The notes under the pieces: generated by a model | Seen by the model: the letters and a program-made list of their open reading frames with translations, nothing else | Database searches by the model: none | What the model was told of the DNA's origin: nothing | Program-made: the position numbers and the translations under genes | In this document: piece by piece, positions 10,954 through 21,825 of the stretch | How positions within the stretch are numbered: the stretch's first letter is position 1 | How the letters are laid out: each line of letters starts with the position of its first letter | Origin: Coptis chinensis | Lineage: Eukaryota > Streptophyta > Magnoliopsida > Ranunculales > Ranunculaceae | Assembly (NCBI GenBank): GCA_015680905.1 | Contig: CM027380.1 | Location: 10,124,001 to 10,188,000, forward strand | Direction of reading: 5' to 3' | Length of the DNA: 64,000 nucleotides

Positions 10954-13281
10954 CTAAAGCTGCTCGGATGCGGGATCATCATGAGTCATGACATCAGAGT
11001 CTCCTTCAAGGGCCGTAGCTTCAGATTCAGTAGTAGCCGCTGCTTGGATGGGGGGGTCCTCTTGACCGGGGTGGCCAAGGACAACATCAGTAGTCTGTTC
11101 CACTTCCACTGCGATATCAGTTCTTTCAACCACAGGGGTGGCGGGCCTTTCGGGGAGAAGTCTCCCTTCTAGAGTGAGTCACACGTGCTCTTCATGAATC
11201 TTTCGGGCTACTCGCTTGTCTTCCAATTGCTTGAAGTGGTCGCGTAATGCAGCCATGTCTGTTTGGTGCTGTTGCTGCAATGCAGTAGAGTCAGCTTGGT
11301 GTTTCTGCATAAGTGCATCCACGGCTTCCTGATGTTATTGAGCAAGGGCGTCCAAATCACATTGGTGTTGTTGAAGAAGTTCTTCCCTCTATCTGGTCAG
11401 GCGTTCGTTAGCTTTGTCCAAATCTTGCTGGTGAGTAGACTCTGCGAACCTAAGCTCGTCTTGGGCCCTGAGTTTGGCAAGGTTGGCGGCTTCCAGAGCT
11501 GATTGAAGCCCGGTATAGGCACTTCTTAAGCCTTTAAGGCCGCAGAGTTCTTTCTCCAGGGATGCTACCTTATTCTTGGCACTGAAGAGGTCACGAATCA
11601 TGAAAGAGATATCCAAGCTTACCTAGAATCCAGGGGCGAGATGTAAAAAAAAAAGAAAAAAAAAGGAGAGAGAGAGAGAGTGTACCCTTTCCCAATTGGT
11701 ATACAGCGATGTATGATGTTGATCGAATGAACCCCCATCGGCATACGCAATGTCCTTAGGCAAGTGAGCATTGTAGAATAGAGAAGAGGTAGCGGCCGCA
11801 TTGTCCAGTGTGAAGTCTACGGTGTTCAGCCTGTGGTCACGCACCTTGAACACAGGGCAGAAATCCTCAACAGGGATCATGTCAGAAGCAGGAGGAACAG
11901 GGGGACAAGTTTCTTTGCCAGGACGGCGAGAGTGCTGGGAAGGGACTGCGGATTGAATGGGTTAGGAAGTGATGGGCTCAGGATCTTCATAAATGGATGT
12001 CTGCTGAGTGACTTGGTCAGACTCTGCTGAGGTTGAAGTCCGTTGCCTCTTGGCTGGTGGTGCATTAGCAGGAGCATCGACTTCAGTGACGGGGATCTCC
12101 CTGACATCACCATCTCCATCGGAGTCGCTGTCAAACAATTTCTTCTTGCGAACATCCATATCGTTAGCGAGGGAAAGGGGAGAGGTGTATTGATCGTCCC
12201 AAGTAGATATGGAGCGATAAGAAGGGATGTCTTTGGGAGCAGAGCAAGGGCGGGGATTGCAAGATTTGCGTGACTGAGAGGAAGTTTGGGGATGACAGCG
12301 GTGTGAGGCTTGGGTGTGGGATCTTTTCCTAGGAGGATGCGAGGCTTTTGGTTTCCTTTCTTTGGGAGGGGGAGGACGGTAAAATGGAGCCGAGAAGCCG
12401 TGGAAAGTTTGTAAATCAGGGATTTGCAGTAAGGGAGTAGCGGTGGTAGGATGGATACCCAGGAGTTCGGCTTGACCTGGACTAAGATCGCGAAGCCTTT
12501 GGAAGACAGGACAAGATATGCCTGAGTAGATTCAGGATTTGGAATCTGGCCGCTAACCTACAAAATGGAGAAAAACCGCGGTTTAGTGTGCATCGAGACA
12601 GACGGTTAAAGAGATGAGAAGAATAAAGATACTCACCATGGGCTATGAAGGCGAGATGATTAAGAGTCAGTTCTGGAGGAAGGTCCGCGGACAGAAATTG
12701 CCCCGATACGTATAGAGAGTAATGGTGCCACACCTTATCGGAGGTAGTGACACGGAGCAAGAGTTGGGGTTTCTGAGGACGCACACAGAAGGACTGGTAC
12801 CCACACCGACGTCCTTGGTGCTTTTCTTGAGGAAATAGTGAGAGATGATATCGCGGCTGGTAATATGGGGTTGACCAGTTTTATTATAGGAGTTCACGGC
12901 ATACATAGTCCTCCAAAAATTCCCGATGCCTTGGCATGGGGGGATGTTGAAATGATTACATACTTCAACGTCCAGAAAGGTGAGGTGAAGCCTTAGACCG
13001 GTAATTATTTGACCTACCGTAATCACGAGGTACCCCGGACGGTGGGGAACCAGGTGGGGGTAATGTGTGGTAGATGGCACATGCTCTAGGTTTATGCTAG
13101 CAGGAATGCCATAAGCAGCCCTAATTGAGTCTAAATAAGGGCGGCGGCATCGAGATGGTGGAGGTAGCAAGGAACCTTGATGTCCCGAGGTGGATGGTAC
13201 CATCGCAGAGGCAGTAGGGGGTGGAGACGCTACCCCGTGGGATGGAGAAGAGGCGGAGTCGTCGGATTCGGTGGCTGACAT
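10954..13281 (-). pseudogene. Antisense ORF of the Tat element ('putative gypsy type transposon' family)
   Basis: On the strand opposite to pol, a protein frame starts with ATG at 13281 (MSATESDDSASSPSHG). A conserved block follows: YGIPASINLEHVP, PGYLVITVGQIITGLRLHLT, FLDVEVCNHFNIPPCQGIG and NFWRTMYAVNSYN. This resembles the plant family annotated as 'putative gypsy type transposon', which belongs to these antisense ORFs. Further on come a basic linker (PPAKRQRTST) and a predicted coiled coil (about 11389-11616), and the frame ends in an acidic tail (SDVMTHDDPASEQL) at 10954. Its function is not known. The copy is broken in a few places. Confidence 0.7.
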
Positions 13282-13794
13282 CGGAAAAGTAGAGGAACAG
13301 ACGCGAGATATGAACAAACCCAAATAACCAGTTCAAACTAAAATAAAGGGAGCCCAGAAAATGTACCGGTGGGAGCAAGGAAAGAGATGTTAAGCCTGAA
13401 AAGGATGCCAAAAGTGGAGGGAAATCGCCGGAAGAGTAAAGAAGCACACGCTGACCAAAGGCTGATCGAAAATGGGAGAACGATGGCAGAGCAAGAGAAG
13501 GAGAAAAATGAAATGGGAAAGAGGGAGAAGGAAAGGGGTTTAAAAAGGGGAAGGGTAGAAGGGTAATTGCAGGGAGTTGATCGATGAATTTGAGGAGTCG
13601 GGAGGACAATCTAGCCAGGATGAGACACGTGGAAGCACGAGACATGAGGGCGGCTGGAAGCACGCGTGATGATTACAGTCCCCATCACGCGTGAATCAAG
13701 GAAAAAGAGCATGGGCAGTGGACAAAAAAGACAAGTGATGAAAGTTCTCGACGCCGGATCCATTAATAGGACCACAGAGTCGAGAAGGGGCATT

Positions 13795-14115
13795 TGTAGT
13801 GGCATAATGTGGGCAATTGGACTAGGTCAGCGGTGCAGGGGATAGGATGCAAGATACTGAAGAAAAAGGGAGAGCACGGAATTGTGACCACGGAACCCTA
13901 GACCGCGGAAGTGGCACATGTACGGTAAGAAGACGAACCGTGAGATGACAGGACAGGTGGACGACTCAGATAGATTGAAGGGAGATATAAAAGGAACAGT
14001 GAGTGGAGAGAGAGAGGGGGGCCGCATTAGAGAAAAAGTAGGAGAGAACAAGAGAAAGAGAGGAGAGAAACCTAGAGAGTTTAGAATAGGGTTTCTGTGT
14101 TCAAACAAAGGGACT
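13795..14115 (+). repeat. 3' LTR of the Tat element (truncated)
   Basis: A purine tract (gagaaggggcatt, 13782-13794) is followed by TGTAGTGGCATAATG, the expected LTR start. A TATA-like box (gatataaaagg) lies near 13984-13993. The right boundary is uncertain: sequence character changes near 14115, where unrelated coding-like sequence starts. Confidence 0.55.
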
Positions 14116-14370
14116 GCAAGTGAGGATGGGGGTGGAAGAGGTAGAAATGTTGCTGAAAATGCCCCTATGCAAAGACTTTCTGAACTTTTATTTGGCAATT
14201 CACAAGGTCCCCCACAACCTAGCCAGTATGAACCTATTCAGAGTTTCAGACTCAAGAAAGTGTTGCTCTAGTGAGGCCAGTCCTAAACATTCTTGCAATG
14301 CCACCAATGCCACCTCCGAGAAAAAGGTCCAGAAAGGGGACAACATCCTCTCAAGCTTCATCACATGTAG
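14116..14370 (+). pseudogene. Coding scrap, unknown protein C-terminus
   Basis: A plus-strand coding-like stretch includes PMQRLSELLFGNSQGPPQP and, in another frame further on, a proline/basic tail (MPPMPPPRKRSRKGTTSSQ) ending in a stop near 14372. The low-complexity basic tail resembles C-termini of plant transposases (for example MULE type), but no catalytic part is present. Identity is undecided. It has at least one frame change. Confidence 0.35.
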
Positions 14371-14621
14371 AGTCTTAAGTGTTAAGTGCTATGTTTTATG
14401 GGGTTTATTCTGTCAGACTTGATTGCTATGTTTTGTATTTTATTTTGTTTCAGACTTAAGTGTCATGTTCTATTCAAGTGCTATGTTCTTATGTAAGACT
14501 TCAGTGCTATGCATTTTGATTATGTTAGTTAAAACATGTTCAGTGTTATGCATTTGGATATGATTATAATAACTTGTCAGATTTAAATGTAGACTTGAAT
14601 AACACAACAACTACAATTCCA

Positions 14622-14783
14622 TTACTTTAAAATGTTAATTTTCTCACAAGTTCACTTACATCAGACACATTGCCTTTAATGTGCATCTTAATAGCACCAT
14701 CAATACACAATTTAAGTTTCCCCTCCTCTTTGGCTTTCTCTTTGTTCTTCACCCCATTCCTTTCCACGTACTGCCACAACCTT
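14622..14783 (-). pseudogene. Coding scrap cut by a solo LTR
   Basis: The minus strand has a clean 51-codon frame (LWQYVERNGVKNKEKAKEEG, then KLKLCIDGAIKMHIKGNVSD) ending in a stop. It runs straight into the solo LTR at 14784. On the far side of the LTR (16472-16520) the same strand reads DLTIGTKSGFQINFAL, which could be the continuation. I do not recognise the protein. It looks like an exon of a host gene or DNA transposon. Confidence 0.4.
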
Positions 14784-16471
14784 TGTAAAACCCCATTTTT
14801 ATTTTACTAGTTAATTGTGGTGTTATTATTTATTTAGTTTTATTTATTGATATAATGTTTTGGAAATTTCAAAAATATAGAAATTATAAATTTTGAAATT
14901 TTGGTTAAGCAAAACTAGGAGAGAAACGTGGGATAGTTATCAATGATAACTCACATAGGTAACTATTTTTTTTCCCTCTCTCCCACATTTTCAAAAGATA
15001 AAAATAAAGAGAACTATAAAAAACCCTAGCCTCCATAAGAAGAATAAGAAGAAGAAGAAGAAAAAGGAGGAGTATCGACGCGATATCGATTTTCTTTTCT
15101 AGATACTACTAACGTTTTGCAAGATAAGGTGAGTTAAACTTTATGTTTTCAGTAGAAACATGATTTGTTGTACTTTTGTGTTGTTCATATGATGGTAATT
15201 AGAGGCTAGATGTTAAAGAGATTTGAATTACGATGATTCATGCGTAGGTTTATGTACTAAGTTATTAAATTAAGTTAACATGCTTTCTTTTGATGATTTG
15301 GTGATGGTAGATATTTTAAATCATGTGTAACTGTTTTGATATGAAAAACTATGACTAGGAAGCCATTATTAGTTCTGGAGAATCATTAGAGAAGAAGGTG
15401 AACATTAAAAGGGAAAACAAAAAACTGCACTGCGTAGTCAAACGTTTTGTATTAGATGGAGGTGGATCCATTATTTGATGGCTCTAAACTTTACTATGAA
15501 GTTTTATAAGATGATGTAGTCTGATATATTCGAGTTACAGACAGATCCAACGGTTGGATTACTATCGAGGCACGCATAAGCGTGACTGGTCGTAGTATAA
15601 ACTACGTCAGAAAACTGCACTGCGCAGTCATAAGTTTAGGCGTAGATGAAGGATGACCCAGTCATGGATTTTTCTCGAATTTGATCTGTATATTTAGCAC
15701 ACATATTAGTCATACCCATTAAGATTTCAGGCCAATCCGAAGGTGGGATGTCAGTCGAGGCATTGAAGTACGAGACTATTGATTTTCGATAAAGTTGTGA
15801 ATGGAAAATGGTTAATTTATTGAATGGATTGTTGTTTATGATCATTGTGCATGATTTGCTACTGTATGAAATTAGTATATTTATATCACAAGTGTATCCT
15901 TGGTTTATTGGAATATTAACATGAAAATTGATTGAGCTTGTGCAAATTGTCACTCTTGGGAGTGTGTTATAAGAAATATTGCTTGGAAGGTATTGTTGAT
16001 CTTGAAAATTTATTTTTGTTTGTTGTAATTAATATACTATATGGATGTAAAATCATTAGTATAACTATGACTTTATTAGAATAAGATGAACATTTCCCAT
16101 ACTCTAGGCAGCAAAGCGCTAAGGTATTGTATATATTTATTATTTAAATAATTGGTTACAATGTTATATTAATTTCTGTAATATATTGGCTGTACGTATT
16201 ACAAAGATTGCACGTTAAGAGAAACTAAATTTCTCTTGTCGGTTGGTGACAAGGGATCAATGTCTCTAATGTAGTCGAATAATATAGACGTGATATACGT
16301 ATCTTCGTGGTGATAATGTGTGTTATATTGTTATGAATTATCATGAGCATTGCATTTAGGACACTCACACCTGCTGGCCCTATGTTTGCTTTTGTTTTGG
16401 CTCTGTTTGGCAGTAGAAAAATTTGTAGTAGCCAACCTGGATTAGCTGATCTAATTCTGTAGATGTGCAAC
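14784..16471 (+). repeat. Probable solo LTR, Ty3/gypsy type
   Basis: Starts TGTAAAACCCC, very close to the TGTAACACCCC start of Tekay/Reina-type LTRs, and ends tgtagatgtgca. It contains a TATA-like box followed by aaccctagcc (about 15013-15030), typical of a transcription start. A diverged internal duplication is marked by the phrase gaaaactgcactgcg at about 15417 and 15609. Flanks acctt and actta are only a partial match for a 5-bp duplication, so the boundaries are tentative. No internal retroelement sequence adjoins it. Confidence 0.5.
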
Positions 16472-16766
16472 TTAAAGCGAAGTTAATCTGGAAGCCGCTT
16501 TTGGTGCCAATCGTTAAATCACAAGTTCAAGCGTGCCCCATGTTTGGTTCACATTGTATCTCATTATACTTATAACCTGTTACATATTTGAAAAAATAAT
16601 AATAGAACATTATAAATCAAAAAGAAAATAATAACTTAAATACAATGTCTATATTCTCACAAATTTTTTTTTTTCACAAAATATTTAATTAGAAACAAGT
16701 ATAACTGGTTATTTCATTCTTAACATGAAACAAATCCAAAGCAAAATCAAAAGTATTACATCAATC

Positions 16767-18155
16767 AGCATTGTGATAGTCACAATAGTCATTCCACATT
16801 GCAATGGTAATAGACTTTCTATAATCTGATGCAATTTCTCGTATTCTATTTCTACTAAGGTTTTCTAGATCTTGTCTCCTCATTCCAAAGTCTCCTTCAA
16901 GTTCTTCTTGCTATCTTTGATCCTTATCAAAAAATTCATCATTAAGTTTCTCTCTTCGTATGTGATTGTGTAGAATGCAACATGCTATTACTATCTTTAC
17001 TTGTGTTTCAAACGGATATGGAGGTGGAAGAGCCAAAATAGCAAACCGCTTTTTCAAGATTCCAATGATACGTTCAACAGTATTCCTCAAAGATGAATGA
17101 CAAAGATTGAGTAGCTCTTTGTAATTTGTAGGATGTAACACTCCAAATTTTTTTAGATGATAACGAGTGCCACAAAATGGAGCAATAAAATTTGGTGCAT
17201 TGGCATAGCTCGCATCAGCCAAATAATATTTACCTACATTTCAAATAAAATAAAATTAAGCATTATGATCATAAACATGTTCAAATAGTATAAAGGGTTT
17301 TGGAATATTAAGCATGACAAAAGAATCCACAAGATTTAACATAATAATAAGCATTATGTACCTTCAGGTACTTGCAATTTGTCTTCCCTTGTTAGTGCTG
17401 AATTTAAAACACGTGAATCTGTAGTCGACCCTTCCCAACCGGCAAGAACATATTGAAACTTCAAGTCAAACGAACATGCCACCAAAACATTTTGCGTAAC
17501 AATTCCTTTCCTATTTATAAAAGGAACTCTCTCATTTGAACCAATCAATGCAGGGATATGTGTTCCATCTATTGCTCCAACACAATCCTAATAGAAGTAT
17601 ATTTTAAGTAATAAAAAAAACAAACTATTTAAAATGTATCATGCAATTTAAGTTTAAAAAAAATTATAATCATACGTAGTCAATATCTTAAAATATGGAT
17701 AAAATCTATAACCACCTTCAAGAATTTTAGGAGGAGTACTAGATCCTGCCGGTTGTAGAAAATCTTCATATAGTGCTTCTATTGCATTCAAGACATTGTT
17801 GAAGTGGCGGCTAATAGTTTCTCTAGAATGCTGAAAATGTTCTTGAATGGTTCGATTACGTTCGTTATGACCAATTGTATACATAAATATTGCTAGTTGT
17901 TCCTTGACTTATACTGTATCAGAGTGAGTGAGTAGACCTTTCGTTTGTAAAATATCACACAATCGCAAAAACACGTGTTTTTCCATACGAAAGTTTTCTT
18001 GGCACCGCGCACCATGTCCAGTAAGCACTTCTTCAACCCACTTTGCGCCACTAAGGAATTTTATTGACATAATATTGATAATAACCAGCCGTTAACATGG
18101 TACTAACACATGCTGCTTGCATTATCATATCTTCTTCATCAGAGTCGTCAGACAT
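16767..18155 (-). pseudogene. Harbinger transposase (DDE_Tnp_4 type), inactivated
   Basis: Starts at ATG 18155 (MSDDSDEEDMIMQAACVSTM). The helix-turn-helix region reads SGAKWVEEVLTGHGARCQ, FRMEKHVFLRLCDILQTKG and IQEHFQHSRETISRHFNNVL. The catalytic domain shows the first Asp in DCVGAIDGTHIPALIG (near 17580), the second in LADASYANAPNFIAPF (near 17215) and the Glu in SLRNTVERIIGILKKRF (near 17080), then the VIACCILHNHIR block. Introns are likely at about 17236-17359 and 17588-17680. Lesions: a frameshift near 18055, an in-frame stop near 17909 and a stop near 16911, after which coding continues (MRRQDLENLSRNRIREIA) to about 16767. The enzyme would cut and paste the element together with the Myb partner. 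Confidence 0.85.
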
Positions 18156-18550
18156 AGTATAGCCCCTGTCAACACATTTATTAAGCAAATAGTATATTTA
18201 AGTTGTATTACATAACACCTGATAAACATAATTTTTATAGCAAATATAAAAATACTACTTCATTGCATAAATAGAACAAACTTCACGTTCAAACAAGTTT
18301 TGCATTCTCATTAAATACATAGAACAAACACATGTTCAATCAAGCAAGTTTTGTATTCCCTTAAGTGACCATAATTAACAAAATAAATATATATCCAATA
18401 CGTACCCTTGCAAAATATATACTACTAGATTCATAAAGTCTACGACACCTGGACACCTAATGATCCCCAATAGGCCAACAAACAAAGTATGCATTTTTCC
18501 ACATCAAATATATTGGGGATCAACAAAAAAATAAGTTATAAACTTGCTTA

Positions 18551-19020
18551 TCACTTTTCTTCAAATTGATAAAGCAACCATTCCTTTTCGGCTTTCCATA
18601 ATGCATGGCCCCATGAACACCCTCGCTTTCTTTTTTCATCTTCTAAGAAATCCAAAGCTCGCATGAAAGTCACGGGTCATCAAGATTAGGAATGGCTTCT
18701 AATTCAACAATCAACTTTGCTTCAGACGATGGTTCAGAATTAGGTGTTGCAATTTCTTTCTTCTTGTTTGCTATTTCAGTAAATGTTGTTGCCATGCTTT
18801 GAATAGCATCTACCATAGCCTCTCCAGTGCTTTTAGGACGCGGCTTTTAGAATCATGAGGGTTTGGCATCATCTTTGGTCGTCTCTTTTTGAGTTGGGCA
18901 CAAGCTTCAAACTTACTGTCCAAATTGATCGGTTTTAGAGTATTATTACCCAAATCATCAGAACCAACAAGTGGACTTTGGGACCCCTCTCCATTCAGAT
19001 TCCCCATCTTCTTTGAAATA
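18551..19020 (-). pseudogene. Harbinger Myb/SANT-like accessory protein, C-terminal part
   Basis: The frame pieces read KFEACAQLKKRRPKMMPNPH, then EAMVDAIQSMATTFTEIANK, then a C-terminal block with FLEDEKRKRGCSWGHALW and KAEKEWLLYQFEEK, ending at 18551. This matches the usual tail of plant Harbinger Myb/SANT-like proteins (variable linker, then an acidic helix with a leucine-rich, LEDEK-like motif). The Myb DNA-binding half is absent, apparently lost to the LTR at about 19020-19438. Two frame changes lie near 18835 and 18677. Confidence 0.65.
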
Positions 19021-19438
19021 TGTTTTTCATGGTTTATAACTTTCTCACAGTAGTTGGTGGAGAGCGAGTGAAGTGAGACGTTGGACTTTGATGCTTTTAG
19101 GACTGAAGTCATCTTTGCTGTTAGTTTCCTTTATTATTACTAATGAAAGGTTGTACAATTTAGAGTCGTAACTTATATTCTTTTAATTTATGTAATTGGT
19201 GGTCTAGATAATGGAGATGGAGTTTTATGGATATTTATTATTGGAAGGCTTGTTTAATTATTTGAAGTTTACATGATTGAGTTGGTTTTGAGATTACTTT
19301 TGTAGTTTTAAATGCTTTGATTATGTTTATCTAGACATGGACATGTATGTGTCATTTCCAGTTCACACCCTAGGTCATGAGTGATTAGATATTAGTCGGA
19401 AATGTGAATTTTTGATTACTCAAATTTTGGGGTGTGAC
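19020..19438 (-). repeat. Gypsy LTR piece starting TGTCACACCCC
   Basis: Read on the minus strand from 19438, the sequence begins TGTCACACCCCAAAATTT, a standard Tekay-type LTR start. Its inner boundary is uncertain (19020-19130). No partner LTR or internal region adjoins it, so it is a solo or truncated LTR. It lies between the zinc-finger exon (19440-19697) and the Harbinger element. Confidence 0.55.
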
Positions 19439-19439
19439 A

Positions 19440-19697
19440 ACCTTCCCCTTAGCTTTAGTTTCTAGATCTACCCATTTGAAACCTTGGCATCTTGGTGCAC
19501 TATTACATCTAAGGAATCTCAATCCCAAACTTTTTTTCTTGCCCACTCCAGCGAACGGTCATAGTATCTGGACATCCTCTAACACAAGAATAATCAAACC
19601 AATGACAATCAACCTTCCAATGATCAGCATCCCCACAGAGGAAACAATTTTTTTTTGATAGCGCTCGATGATGACATTGCAACTGGTACCTACAAAA
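19440..19697 (-). pseudogene. Exon with CCHC and GRF-type zinc fingers, clipped
   Basis: An acceptor site (ttttgtag) lies before 19697 on the minus strand. The exon reads CFLCGDADHWKVDC, a CCHC zinc knuckle (C-x2-C-x4-H-x4-C). This is followed by CVRGCPDTMTVRWSGQ and CNSAPRCQGFKWVDLETKAK, which fit the C-x-R-S ... C ... C-x-F-x-W-D pattern of GRF zinc fingers. GRF fingers bind single-stranded DNA or RNA and occur in plant host proteins and transposon-linked genes. A stop now interrupts it near 19511. The exon is cut at 19438 by the LTR. Upstream sequence (19700-19970) may be intron and 5' exon, but I could not define it. Confidence 0.5.
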
Positions 19698-20117
19698 TGA
19701 ACATAAAACATTAAGATTGCAGTAAAGTATTAGTTGGTGTAAACCCCTCATACTTATATATACTCTTTGCCAAAACCCCCCAAAAATATAAACCACTTTG
19801 GGATTGCTCTAGTACAGTTCAAACGGAGAAGGAGAAGAAAGTGGAGGCAATCATAAGAAGAGAACCTGAGATGGATGGTTTATGCTACTAAGCTCCCCAA
19901 TACCACGGTCCATAAAAAGATTTCAAAGAAAATGTCGTAGAGATGAATGGTTGGTGGATAGAGATATTCATTTGCAAAAAGTGGGGTCAAATAAGCTTAT
20001 AAATGCTTTCTGAAATGAAAAAAAAAACAATAAAACCCAACGGCACTATCATAAGAGCAAAATGGCCAATAGATAAAATATCAATGTCTGTTATAGACAA
20101 AATTGATGAAGTGGGGG

Positions 20118-20675
20118 ATAGGGGTGGCAGTTTTGTACCTAATTCACTAACTTCGACCACCTAAATTAGCATATTTGGGTTGGAAAAAAAGGATTTCGGG
20201 TCATTTAAGGGTTGACCTGCCGAACCCGTCAAATAAATAGGTTGGGTTAGGGTCACATATGTTAACCCGAGTAATCCATTAGTAGACCCGATTTGTTCTC
20301 CGGTCTAATGGGTTGGGTCATTAACCCGTGATCTGTATAACCTGTTTTAAGATAAGTTTCTTTATTTTTAAGATCTCATCATCCCAACTGTCTACAATAA
20401 ACAACTAAAATGAGAAGGATTAGCCGTCAAATTGATTCATTCGATAAAGATATGTTTCGTTATTCAATTTTCATTGATATGTAATTAAATTATGGATGAT
20501 TTTTGAGAATTAATACATATTTTTTATAAATAAATCGTGTAATATTAAATATTTTACATACAGGTTATCTCTGAATCCAATTCGAAATTGGGTTGGATTT
20601 CGATTTGCTCTCCTAACATGTGACCCAAATATGACATGCACGAACCCGACCTAACACGACCCCTAGTGGGGGGCA
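20118..20675. repeat. GGGTC/GACCC-rich dispersed repeat
   Basis: Begins gggggataggggtggcag and ends near cacgacccctagtggggg. It is full of gggttggg, aacccg and cgggtca words, as in a common class of plant short repeats with aggggtggca ends. No target duplication could be confirmed, and no coding frame is present. Confidence 0.35.
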
Positions 20676-20759
20676 AACTCAAATGATTTAAAAAATGTGG
20701 AGTCAACAGGCTATATCGTTTTAAGGTTTTTTTTTACTTAACCCCCAAAAACTTTAAGG

Positions 20760-21262
20760 CAGGGCCAGCCCTGAGGACAGTCCACACAGGTGATTGTTTG
20801 GGGCCCCAAAATTTGACCCAAAATGGGGGCCTCTAAGTCTGAAAACATCTGTGCACTATTGTTATTTTTGGCCCAAACTTATGCTCTAAATTAGGCCCAA
20901 ATATGAAGCCTTAAGCACATAATAAGCCTACTGTTCTGTTTCGGCCCAATATTGGGATCTAAATTTGGGCCAAACATGAAACCTTAAACAAACAATAAGC
21001 AAAAGCCCAAAATCCCTTAGAAACCCAACGTATGCATCATACTTTAACTAGCTGACCCATCATTCTTCTCTCCCAAAACAAAAACAAATTGAAAAACTAG
21101 TAAACCAAACCGGTTATTTTTCTCTCAACTTCACCAAGTCCTACACTCCCGCTCCTCTCTCTTTTATTGTTTTGGATGGTGTACCTTTCTCCAGCGACTC
21201 TTCGGTAGGGGCCACACTTTAGGAACTCGCCTAGAGCCCCGCAAAACTCAGGGCCGCCACTG
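20760..21262. mobile_element. hAT-type MITE with exact 8-bp target duplication
   Basis: 503 bp long. The left end is CAGGGCCAGCCCTGAG; the reverse complement of the right end is CAGTGGCGGCCCTGAG. It is flanked on both sides by ctttaagg (20752-20759 and 21263-21270). CAGGG-type inverted ends with 8-bp duplications are the hAT signature. It has no coding frame. It lies within or at the end of a LEA_2 gene copy (21263-21461). Confidence 0.9.
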
Positions 21263-21461
21263 CTTTAAGGTCGAAGAAAATTTTGGTATTGGAGATGTCA
21301 TTAGAGTATTTATCGAGAGCAAAAACATAGATTTCTTCAAACGAGAGAATAGGCTTAGAAGACACTGCTAAGCCAATGCAGAGGAAAATAGTGATAAGGC
21401 GTAAACTGAAAGTGTATCCCGAGCATTTCCGGTTACAAGAAGAAGTGCTTGAGTTTGTCAT
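21263..21461 (-). pseudogene. LEA_2 / NDR1-HIN1-like N-terminal fragment (copy A)
   Basis: ATG at 21461 opens MTNSSTSSCNRKC, followed by a hydrophobic signal anchor (SGYTFSLRLITIFLCIGLAV) and the start of the LEA_2 domain (PILSFEEIYVFALDK, ISNTKIFFDLK). LEA_2/NHL proteins are membrane-anchored plant proteins, several linked to pathogen response. It is closely related to copy C (44531-45086). Coding stops where the hAT MITE begins, and the rest of the domain is not found beyond the MITE, so this copy is dead. Confidence 0.7.
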
Positions 21462-21562
21462 AGTAACTGACGATTTATAAGAAAAATCAGAAGAACTCTC
21501 GCAAAAGAGACACAAAAATCTTATTACCAATGCAGGCCCTCAAAATAGAGGGCCACATCACC

Positions 21563-21630
21563 ATTTTAAAGGTTAGGTTGAAGGAGAGATCTGGTATTTT
21601 AAAGGTTAGGTTGAAGGAGAGATCTGGTAT
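21563..21630. repeat. 33-bp direct duplication
   Basis: The unit beginning ttttaaaggttaggttgaag and ending gatctggta occurs twice head to tail with no evident difference, so it is recent. It lies in non-coding sequence upstream of LEA_2 copy A. Confidence 0.8.
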
Positions 21631-21710
21631 GAAGGACCTCTAAATGATGGGTTGTACAACGCAACCTTTATAATCAAAACTAAAATCCAAATATACTTAC
21701 CAATCCGGTT

Positions 21711-21785
21711 GATAGTGGATTAGTGGTAAAGTTTGGTTTGGGAAAATCGGGAGGGTGATCTGGTTGCAAGGTTCGAGTCCTAGCA
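21711..21785 (+). ncRNA. tRNA-derived SINE head (A and B boxes)
   Basis: A-box-like TGGATTAGTGGTAAAG begins at 21716, and a perfect-looking B box GGTTCGAGTCC is at 21770-21780, the spacing seen in RNA polymerase III promoters of tRNA-related SINEs. An A-rich stretch follows (aagtattaaaaaaattc). No cloverleaf with intact acceptor stem is apparent, so this is not called a tRNA gene. Confidence 0.45.
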
Positions 21786-21825
21786 AGAACAATTTAAGTA
21801 TTAAAAAAATTCAAAGTGGTAGGGC

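Larger units (their letters stand above)
9930..14115 (+). mobile_element. Ty3/gypsy Tat-lineage element, 3' part, host of the Tekay insertion
   Basis: Parts in order: end of the integrase (9930-10063), a repetitive 3' untranslated stretch (10180-10640), a long antisense ORF (10954-13281, minus strand), a polypurine tract (13782-13794) and the start of a 3' LTR (13795 on). Antisense ORFs between pol and the 3' LTR are known from Tat-lineage elements such as Grande and Retand. The 5' part is not in the window; it presumably continues beyond the nested Tekay-like copy. The element is broken. Confidence 0.75.
16535..19020 (-). mobile_element. PIF/Harbinger DNA transposon, two-gene, broken
   Basis: Contains the two proteins that PIF/Harbinger elements need: a DDE transposase (16767-18155) and a Myb/SANT-like protein (18551-19020), both on the minus strand. 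The left end may be the sequence gccccatgtttggttcac at about 16535, which resembles the PIF terminal pattern; a matching right end was not found. The right side is replaced by a gypsy LTR (about 19020-19438), which explains the missing N-terminal Myb part. The stretch 18160-18550 between the genes is non-coding. Confidence 0.75.

Noticed and set aside
13121-13663. Serine/leucine-rich minus-strand frame overlapping the antisense ORF start
   Set aside because: It is the wrong frame relative to the conserved block of the antisense ORF and is biased in composition.
16472-16540. Possible tRNA gene (T-loop-like aagttcaagcgtg)
   Set aside because: No matching A box or cloverleaf with a closed acceptor stem could be found; better explained as coding scrap plus the Harbinger end.
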